Shown here: one piece after another, positions 24,691 to 30,878 of the stretch
Layout of the letters: each line of letters opens with the position of its first letter
How positions within the stretch are numbered: the stretch's first letter is position 1
NCBI RefSeq assembly: GCF_041245805.1
Contig: NZ_CP162490.1
Span: forward strand, 1,279,001-1,343,000
Source: Xanthomonas sp. DAR 34887
GTDB lineage: Bacteria > Pseudomonadota > Gammaproteobacteria > Xanthomonadales > Xanthomonadaceae
Length of the DNA: 64,000 bases
Direction of reading: 5' to 3'
The notes under the pieces: model-generated
Seen by the model: the letters and a program-made list of their open reading frames with translations, nothing else
What the model was told of the DNA's origin: nothing
The model's database searches: none
Position numbers and translations under genes: made by a program

Positions 24691-26511
24691 ATGACTTCGT
24701 CCATCCGTCCACTCCGCTCGCTGCTGGCCGCCGCGATCGTGCTCGCCGCCGCGCCCGCGTTCGCGCAACAGACCTATAGCCGCACCGTGTTCTTCGGCGA
24801 CAGCCTGACCGACGCCGGCTACTACCGGCCGCTGCTGCCGGCCTCGGTGCAGGCGGTGACCGGCCAGTTCACGACCAATCCGGACTGGGTCTGGGCGCAG
24901 TACCTCGCCGACTACTACCACACCGACGGCCACGCCAACGGCAACGGCCAGATCGGCGACAACTACGCCGCCGGCAACGCCCGCGTCGGCGTGGCCAACC
25001 CCAGCGCGCTGGGCGTGGCGCCGTCGCTGGCGACGCAGGCCAGCAACTACCTGTCTGCCAACGGCGGCAAGGCCGACCCGAACGCGCTGTACAGCGTGTG
25101 GGGCGGCGCCAACGACCTGCTCGCGGTCGCCGGCGGCGCGCCGGCGCAGACCACCATCGGCAACGCGGTGACGGCCGAGGTGGGCATCGTCGCCAGCCTG
25201 CAGAACGCCGGCGCGCGCTACGTCATGGTCACCACCATTCCCGACGTCGGCCTCACCCCGCGCTTCCGCGCCGGCGGCGCCACGGCGATGGCGCAGGGCA
25301 CCGCGCTGGCCAGCAGCTACAACAGCGCGCTGTTCGCCGGGCTGAAGAGCGCCGGGCTGCAGGTGATCCCGGTGGATACCTTCCACCTGCTGCAGGAAGT
25401 GATCGCCAGCCCGTCCAGCTACGGTTTCAGCAACTACACCGGCACCGCCTGCCAGCCGCAGATCACCTCGCAGTCGCTGACCTGCAACCCGACCAGCTAC
25501 GTCAGCGCCGACGCGGCCGACAGCTACGTGTTCGCCGACGGCATCCACCCGACCGGCCGCACCCACGAAATCCTGGCGCAGTACACGCTGTCGATCCTGG
25601 AAGGCCCGCGCCTGCAGCAGGTGCTGAGCCACTCGGCCGAGGTCACCGGCCGCTCGCGCGCCGACCAGGTCGCCTGGCACGTCGATGGCCGCCCGGAAGC
25701 GGACGGCATGCGCTGGTGGGGCAACCTGCGCGGCGACATGCAGCGCTATTCGCATGGCGACCTGTACGACGGTCTGGCCCCGGCCGGCCTGTTCGGTGTG
25801 GACTGGTCGCGCGGCGAGTGGGTGTTCGGCGGTTTCGGCGGCTTCGGCCGCGTGGATGCCGACTTCGGCAACCGCGGCGGCGACTACACCCAGGACGACA
25901 GCACCCTGGGCGGCTTCGCCGGCTGGTACGGCGAGCACGCCTGGGTCAACGCGCAGGTCAGCTACAGCTGGCTGAGCTACGACGTCAAGCGCAAGGTCAA
26001 CCTCGGCGCGGCCACCATCGAGCACAACGGCTCGCCGGACGGCAGCAACCTGACCGCGGCGCTGCAGGGCGGCTACGAGTTCGGCGAAGGCACGTTCAAG
26101 CACGGCCCGGTGGCCGCGGCGATCTGGCAGAAGGTCAAGCTCGACGGCTACACCGAGAGCAACCCGAACTCCAGCGCGCTGGGCTACTACGACCAGGACG
26201 TCGAGTCGCTGGTCGGCCGCGTCGGCTGGAAGGCCGGCCTGGATCTGGGCGCGGTGAAGCCGTACCTGCAGGCGACCTACGACCACGAGTTCAAGAAGGG
26301 CGAGCAGGCCACCGCATGGCTGCAGACCATGCCCGACCTGGGTGCCTACGCGGTGCCGGGCCTGACCATCGACCGCAACTACGCGTCGGTGGTGCTGGGC
26401 GCGCGGACCAAGGTGTGGGGCCTGGAGAGCAATGTCGGCATCGCCGCCACCACCGGCCAGAGCCGCGCGCACGACACCTCGCTGTTCGTGAACTTCGGCG
26501 GCAGCTTCTAA
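24691..26511 (+). CDS. GDSL-type autotransporter esterase (EstA-like)
   Basis: An outer-membrane esterase or lipase that displays its catalytic domain on the cell surface. The start at MTSSIRPLR gives 606 residues, with a signal peptide ending around AAPAFAQQ. The GDSL block FFGDSLTD holds the nucleophile Ser38, block III is GGANDL, and the Asp/His pair is in DGIHPTGRTH. The second half, from about residue 340, is a beta-barrel translocator with alternating aromatic strands, and the chain ends in FVNFGGSF with the terminal Phe typical of barrel proteins. Relatives hydrolyse short acyl esters and affect rhamnolipid production and motility in Pseudomonas. Confidence 0.94.
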   Translation: MTSSIRPLRSLLAAAIVLAAAPAFAQQTYSRTVFFGDSLTDAGYYRPLLPASVQAVTGQFTTNPDWVWAQYLADYYHTDGHANGNGQIGDNYAAGNARVGVANPSALGVAPSLATQASNYLSANGGKADPNALYSVWGGANDLLAVAGGAPAQTTIGNAVTAEVGIVASLQNAGARYVMVTTIPDVGLTPRFRAGGATAMAQGTALASSYNSALFAGLKSAGLQVIPVDTFHLLQEVIASPSSYGFSNYTGTACQPQITSQSLTCNPTSYVSADAADSYVFADGIHPTGRTHEILAQYTLSILEGPRLQQVLSHSAEVTGRSRADQVAWHVDGRPEADGMRWWGNLRGDMQRYSHGDLYDGLAPAGLFGVDWSRGEWVFGGFGGFGRVDADFGNRGGDYTQDDSTLGGFAGWYGEHAWVNAQVSYSWLSYDVKRKVNLGAATIEHNGSPDGSNLTAALQGGYEFGEGTFKHGPVAAAIWQKVKLDGYTESNPNSSALGYYDQDVESLVGRVGWKAGLDLGAVKPYLQATYDHEFKKGEQATAWLQTMPDLGAYAVPGLTIDRNYASVVLGARTKVWGLESNVGIAATTGQSRAHDTSLFVNFGGSF

Positions 26512-26598
26512 ACCCGGTCTTGCGGTTGCCCCTCGTGCCCGGCCATGCGCCGGGCACGACATGGACAGCACAGGGCAGCGGCAGCGAAAACGCCGCAC

Positions 26599-26663
26599 TG
26601 TAGGGAGGGGCTTCAGCCCCGACGCCTTACCGATAAGGCGTCGGGGCTGAAGCCCCTCCCACA
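26599..26663. repeat. Long perfect inverted repeat, REP variant
   Basis: Arms of about 30 bp (TGTAGGGAGGGGCTTCAGCC then CCGACGCCTTA, and its complement ending in CCCCTCCCACA) are separated by only CCGA. Each arm is the GGGGCTTCAGCCCC variant of the REP-like unit. A run of A residues follows. It probably ends the esterase transcript as well. Confidence 0.85.
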
Positions 26664-26798
26664 AAAAATCCCATCTGAAGTACCGATATCGCGATCGGGT
26701 GGGCGCCGGCGCACCATCGCCGCAGCGCCATCACCGCCGCTGGTTCACACCGATTTCTTGCGCAACCGCCGGCCCACCGCATAAACTGCGCCGGCGAC

Positions 26799-26872
26799 GC
26801 GGGCGTAGCTCAATGGTAGAGCTGTAGCTTCCCAAGCTACTGACGAGGGTTCGATTCCCTTCGCCCGCTCCA
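26799..26872 (+). tRNA. tRNA-Gly (anticodon CCC)
   Basis: A complete 74-nt cloverleaf. The acceptor stem GCGGGCG pairs with CGCCCGC, the D arm is GCTCAATGGTAGAGC, and the anticodon stem GTAGC/GCTAC encloses the loop TTCCCAA with anticodon CCC. The T arm is GAGGGTTCGATTCCCTTC-like, and a CCA end is encoded as TCCA. The hxs cassette begins 111 bp downstream, and tRNA genes are common integration points for mobile DNA. Confidence 0.97.
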
Positions 26873-26983
26873 GATGATCGGCAAAGCCCGCAAGTGGCTT
26901 GGCAATTCTTGTTCGGTCCCAGTTTTGTGTGCGCCTAGCAATTTTTCATGGCTAAGAGTCATGGGCGATCGGCATTCTTGCGT

Positions 26984-27586
26984 TCAGATCCTGACGCTCA
27001 GCGCCGTCAGCGTTTCAGTCGTCATGGTGCCGGTGGCGGATAAGCCATGATCGCGCTGGAAGGCGCGTATGGCTGTCTGAGTTTGTGGATTCATCACGCC
27101 ATCGATAGCGCCAGGATCATAGCTGCGCGCAAAAAGCGCAGCTTGTACTCGCATGATGAGCAGCTTGAGTTCGTTTTCGTTCCGACGTGGTACTTGCGTT
27201 TGCGTGGACGACAACGGTCGCGCAGAGGTCGAGGATGGATGGTAGGGCTCGGCTGCATTGCCCGCTGGTGCGGTTGGTGTTCCGGTTGATTGAAGGGATT
27301 GTGTTGTAGGCGTGCCGTAAGTTGACGGCGCTGTGTAAGTAGGTGAGGGCGAGTAAGATCGATAGGAGCTTCCCGAACCCGAGGAATGGGAGCTGTGAGA
27401 GCTATGCGAACTGTGCGAGCGATGCCCCGCGTAGAGGTTGTAGCGCCCCTCATTTAAGGGCGAGCGCAATACCGCTGCATACTTCCCATCCATCTCCGCT
27501 AAATCATGGAGTCCGGCCGGCGTCTGCGGTGGCTCGGTACTGAAGGCGCCAAGCGTCGAGCTTGCGAGGATCAGTGCGTTGGACAT
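26984..27586 (-). CDS. hxsA: His-Xaa-Ser repeat protein HxsA (modified peptide precursor)
   Basis: Probable substrate of the radical-SAM enzymes HxsB and HxsC. The ATG at 27586 has an ideal GGAGA ribosome binding site and gives 200 residues; the frame is open further upstream only as a shadow inside hxsC. Residues 55-69 are five tandem His-Xaa-Ser triplets (HRS then HSS four times), the defining feature of HxsA. A Ser/Tyr/Pro/Thr-rich linker follows (about 70-135). Residues 138-200 form a peptidoglycan-binding domain of the PG_binding_1 type (YDPGAIDGVMNPQTQTAIRA, then FQRDHGL). No classic signal peptide is visible, so export is unexplained. The start overlaps the hxsC end by 16 bp. Chemistry and biological role are not known to me. 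Confidence 0.9.
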   Translation of the reverse strand: MSNALILASSTLGAFSTEPPQTPAGLHDLAEMDGKYAAVLRSPLNEGRYNLYAGHRSHSSHSSHSSHSSGSGSSYRSYSPSPTYTAPSTYGTPTTQSLQSTGTPTAPAGNAAEPYHPSSTSARPLSSTQTQVPRRNENELKLLIMRVQAALFARSYDPGAIDGVMNPQTQTAIRAFQRDHGLSATGTMTTETLTALSVRI

Positions 27587-28761
27587 GCGGTCTCCTTTTT
27601 GATGGCGCCGATGGCGCGGCTCGTCCATTGGGGCGTCACCCAAGAGAAAAAGCCGCCACATTGGGTCTTGGCCGCGCAGCCGGAGCAGTCGTCCAGGTAG
27701 TCGTTCTTCCAACTGGAGATGCTTTGCTTGGCATAAGGCCAAAGCGCCTGCGGGATGGCGCAAAGAGGTAGGTTGTAAAGCGATACCGCCATTCCTGCGC
27801 GACGAAAGGCGCTGGTCGAGGCGGTTAGCTGCTCGGCGTAATCTGCCGGGTCCGCCCACAGTGATGCGTAGTGCGCTTTTGCGAACCCGATCGGCTCGAT
27901 GCCCATCAAGGCCACATGTTCGGCAAACGGCAGGTTGCGTAGGATGAAGCGGGTGATTTCTTGTAGCCGCTCGAACGCGGGGCGTACCAGGACGACTCGG
28001 ATTTCGATCCGCTGCTGCGCAGCATCGAGCGCATAGAGCCCGCGGATGGTCTGTGCGAACGCGCCTTCGCTTTGGACCACATAGTCATGCAGAGCGTAGT
28101 GGTCGCCATATAGCGGGATGCCCCAGCTGAGTCTGGGCGTGAGGCCCTTGAACATGCTGGCAAGCGCCTGCTCGCTAAGCAAACGGCCATTGGACAGCAC
28201 ATGAAGCTGCGTATCGGGCAAGGATTCTGCGCATTTGGCGACCACGCGGCGAAGGCCATCGCCAAGTAGCGTCGGTTCGCCACCACTGATCGCCAGCGAT
28301 GGTTCGGATCGATCAATCAGCTCAACCAACTCGCACAATTGTTCGACTCGCCAGTCATCTTGGATTTGCCTTGGCGGCTGCGAGCACATCAGGCATAAGC
28401 TATTGCAGCGTTCGGTCGCAAACAGCACGTTGCCCTTGTCGCCACGGCGATACCGGATCGCGATCTTCTGTTTGATGCGGTCAAGCTCGATGACGTCGCC
28501 TGCGCGCACAATACCGGGGTCTCCACTCACGCTGATCGACGGGCGGCCTGGCACCAGCGACTGGTGTTCTCCGCTCAAGAAGGCGGCCCACGGCAGATCC
28601 ACAAGATCCGTGGAGAGTGCGCTGGCGGGCACTGCCCGCAGATCCAAGGCCATCCGCTCGAAAGGATGCGTGCCGGCGGCAATTTCTGCCAAGCCTGCGA
28701 TCTTGAGCAGGTTGGTCATAGTGTCGCCCGAGATCGCGGCCTTGCTCTCAAGCGGCAACAT
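27571..28761 (-). CDS. hxsC: His-Xaa-Ser system radical SAM maturase HxsC
   Basis: A radical SAM enzyme of 396 residues, expected to modify HxsA. The 4Fe-4S/SAM motif CxxxCxxC is at C119, C123 and C126 (ERCNSLCLMCSQPP), unusually far from the N-terminus because about 100 residues precede it. ISGGEPTLLG is the SAM-binding GGE motif. A C-terminal cysteine group, CSGCAAKTQCGGF, may bind an auxiliary cluster. GAGGGC precedes the ATG at 28761; an internal ATG at 28719 is an alternative start. It overlaps hxsB by 14 bp and hxsA by 16 bp. Assignment rests on its position next to an HxS repeat protein and a second radical SAM protein. Confidence 0.88.
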   Translation of the reverse strand: MLPLESKAAISGDTMTNLLKIAGLAEIAAGTHPFERMALDLRAVPASALSTDLVDLPWAAFLSGEHQSLVPGRPSISVSGDPGIVRAGDVIELDRIKQKIAIRYRRGDKGNVLFATERCNSLCLMCSQPPRQIQDDWRVEQLCELVELIDRSEPSLAISGGEPTLLGDGLRRVVAKCAESLPDTQLHVLSNGRLLSEQALASMFKGLTPRLSWGIPLYGDHYALHDYVVQSEGAFAQTIRGLYALDAAQQRIEIRVVLVRPAFERLQEITRFILRNLPFAEHVALMGIEPIGFAKAHYASLWADPADYAEQLTASTSAFRRAGMAVSLYNLPLCAIPQALWPYAKQSISSWKNDYLDDCSGCAAKTQCGGFFSWVTPQWTSRAIGAIKKETACPTH

Positions 28762-30253
28762 TGAGCGCGCCCTCGACTTGTTCGGCAGCGGACGATCTCA
28801 AGGCCCAACCTTCGAGAACGTCGCGTTCTCGTGCATCGGCTACCTCATAGCGTTGCAGCAATAGGTCGAAAAGACCCATCTGGCGTCGGCAGAAATCGCT
28901 CGTAGGGCGATGTCCGACCATATCGCCTTGCCGGGCGAAGTGGTCTATGGGGTCTGCGCCGCAGAGCGGGACATAAGCACAATCGCTGCATGTAGGCAGC
29001 GCCTCGGCGACACCGGCGGAAATTAGTTGCTTCATCGCAGGCGACTTCAACCATTGCTCGACCGTTTGATCGACACGCCCAAGCGAGAAGCGCGCGTCAC
29101 CCATCGCCGCCAGCATGCGTGCTTCGTCCGAAGGATAGATCTGACCGTCGTAGTCATAGATGACCGCGCCGAATCCGGCGCCGGTGGGTGAGCGCAGATC
29201 CACATAGCCATGGGCGAATGGTCCCAGCAACTGCGACAGCAGCAAGCTTGCGTAAGTCTCTTCCATTCGGAAGCCGCTTCGATTGACCTCGACGAGGTGA
29301 TCCAAGGCCTTGGCATAAAAGTCCAGAAAAGCGTCTGTCGTATAGCCGCTGCGGTGGTGCGTCTTGGCGGCAAAGCCGTAAGGACTCAGCGGGCGCAACG
29401 AAATCGAATGGAAACCAAGCTTGCGGTATTCGTCGATGATGGCGGCAGGGACCTCCAGGCTCCGCTTGGTCAAGGTTGTGAGGGCCGATACCGCATCGTC
29501 CCCAAGGGCCATGCGGCCGCGGTCGATGCCTTCGAGGGTTCTGCGATAGCTGTCGCGCTCAGGGCGCGGCCGGTTGGCGTTGTGCAGCCACTCGGGGCCA
29601 TCCAGGGAGGTGGAGAGCTTGAACCTATGCTCCTTGAAGAAGCTGAGCTGGCTGTCGGTCAGGTCGTGGAGCGTAGAAGCCAGAACAAACCGCAGAGAGC
29701 GTTTCTCCGTGTTATTGCGTACCAGTATCCGCTCCGTAATCGCTCTGACCTGGTCGAAGTGAAGCAGCGGCTCGCCCCCTTGAAACTCGACGGTGAGTTC
29801 AGGGGTCGGCCACTCAAAGAGACGCTCCACTGCCAAGGCCGAGGTATTGGCATCCATGTCGAAGGCGGTTGCCGAAGATTGCTGTCGAGAGACTTGGCAG
29901 TAGCTGCAGGTATGGTGACAGCGAAGCGACACCACGAAGATGTGGAGTGCGGGACCACCTAGCAGATAGGACTTGCGCGTGCGGTATTGGCTCATCAGCG
30001 GCGCGAGCGAACTTCTGCTCTGGTCGAGGACCAGTAAGTGGCGCGCTTGCAGGTCGGCAAGCAACGGGTCGTCGACGGCAAGGTCGTGTCCAACGAAGCG
30101 CTCAAAAGCTGTACGCTGCATCATCAGCCAGTCGCCTGCGAGCGACGAGACGAAAACCCGGTCCTGATCCCACGGCAGTCGTCGGAAGCGAAGAGGCAGG
30201 AGATGATAGGTGTTGGCCTTACCTATGAATGCTTGGGGAGGCCGGAACTTCAT
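28748..30253 (-). CDS. hxsB: His-Xaa-Ser system radical SAM/SPASM maturase HxsB
   Basis: A radical SAM enzyme of 501 residues of the peptide-modifying type. The CxxxCxxC motif is C112, C116 and C119 (RCHHTCSYCQVSRQ), where the CxYCQ form is typical of SPASM-type peptide maturases. VEFQGGEPLLHFD is the GGE motif. The C-terminal part holds auxiliary-cluster cysteines in CSDCAYVPLCG and near FCRRQMG. The ATG overlaps the hxsD stop by 4 bp (ATGA). In the family definition HxsB and HxsC are both radical SAM proteins that occur together with HxsA and HxsD. The bond they make in HxsA is unknown to me; crosslinks at His or Ser are a reasonable guess. Confidence 0.9.
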   Translation of the reverse strand: MKFRPPQAFIGKANTYHLLPLRFRRLPWDQDRVFVSSLAGDWLMMQRTAFERFVGHDLAVDDPLLADLQARHLLVLDQSRSSLAPLMSQYRTRKSYLLGGPALHIFVVSLRCHHTCSYCQVSRQQSSATAFDMDANTSALAVERLFEWPTPELTVEFQGGEPLLHFDQVRAITERILVRNNTEKRSLRFVLASTLHDLTDSQLSFFKEHRFKLSTSLDGPEWLHNANRPRPERDSYRRTLEGIDRGRMALGDDAVSALTTLTKRSLEVPAAIIDEYRKLGFHSISLRPLSPYGFAAKTHHRSGYTTDAFLDFYAKALDHLVEVNRSGFRMEETYASLLLSQLLGPFAHGYVDLRSPTGAGFGAVIYDYDGQIYPSDEARMLAAMGDARFSLGRVDQTVEQWLKSPAMKQLISAGVAEALPTCSDCAYVPLCGADPIDHFARQGDMVGHRPTSDFCRRQMGLFDLLLQRYEVADARERDVLEGWALRSSAAEQVEGALNVAA

Positions 30254-30555
30254 GTGGTCGAGGTCGCCCCGCGAGGCGATGCTTCTCGGAGCGCGGCCTG
30301 GATGAGATCCCGATGGATGTCAGCAGTCTCGACGCGCACCGATTCGCGAAGTCTCTCGTCGAGCGCATCGTTGAGGAAGCGTGATTTGAGGTCGGCGGGT
30401 ATCTGCACGCCGTCATGCGGCGTCAGTACGACCCCGATTCCAATGTTGCTGCTCAGCAACTCGACGCTGAAAAAATGCGTATAGCGGTGGGCCGCCCGCG
30501 CAACGACTTCGTCGCTGAACAATCGCCGTTCGAGCATGATCTTGAAGCCCTGCAT
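30250..30555 (-). CDS. hxsD: His-Xaa-Ser system protein HxsD
   Basis: A small protein of 101 residues when started at MQGFKIMLERR; a TTG at 30603 would give 117 residues. It is the first gene of the hxsDBCA unit. It shows the family traits of HxsD: an N-terminal LFSDEVVARAAHRYTHFFSV, then a strand-rich SSNIGIGVVLTP, and an acidic helix LNDALDERLRESV. The function is not established. Its size and place in front of the maturase invite comparison with peptide-recognition partners such as PqqD, but I see no direct sequence support for that. Expression is likely from the A/T-rich region upstream. Confidence 0.82.
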   Translation of the reverse strand: MQGFKIMLERRLFSDEVVARAAHRYTHFFSVELLSSNIGIGVVLTPHDGVQIPADLKSRFLNDALDERLRESVRVETADIHRDLIQAALREASPRGATSTT

Positions 30556-30878
30556 CGTTCCGCGTCCCCTCGCAGCCCCCTGCGCAATGGGACTTTGCGC
30601 CAAAGTTAGACGGCTTACATCTCTTAAATCAGCAAAAATTCTACTCTCGTAGACAATTCTCGGTTCTTGGAATCTTTAGCAGGGCCAGGCTTGCGGCCGG
30701 GCGCCGTTGCTCAGGACTGCGTGGCGATCGCGAACTCGTCGAGCTGGCGTTGCGACATGCTGCTGGTGTTGAGGATCACCACCGTCGCGCCCGCCGCGGT
30801 CCACCTGTCAAACCCGCTTCATCCGCGCCGTCTACGCTGGTCGGTCAGTGAGCGCATGCTCGTCGCCGGTTTCTCCAC
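30556..30878. other. Boundary region between the hxs cassette and phospholipase, with a gene-end remnant
   Basis: Nearest hxsD the sequence is A/T-rich (30600-30680) and should hold the hxs promoter. It includes the inverted repeat ACTTTG-CGC-CAAAGT at 30592-30606. On the minus strand a frame of about 34 codons, ending with the stop at 30711, reads WTAAGATVVILNTSSMSQRQ and then LDEFAIATQS. It is closed by an in-frame stop near 30820 and has no start, so it looks like the C-terminal stump of a lost gene. The rest holds the 5' region of the phospholipase gene. Confidence 0.5.

Noticed and set aside
24670..26664. A 664-codon minus-strand frame opposite the autotransporter esterase
   Set aside because: Low-complexity His/Arg/Val/Gly composition, no domain, fully antisense to a well-supported gene.
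27360..27420. Short direct repeats in the hxsA region taken as a possible CRISPR or microsatellite
   Set aside because: The repetition is the DNA that encodes the His-Ser-Ser triplets; it is in frame and has no spacers.
27587..27859. N-terminal extension of HxsA by 91 codons
   Set aside because: It lies inside hxsC in another frame, has no protein-like character, and the ATG at 27586 has a perfect ribosome binding site.
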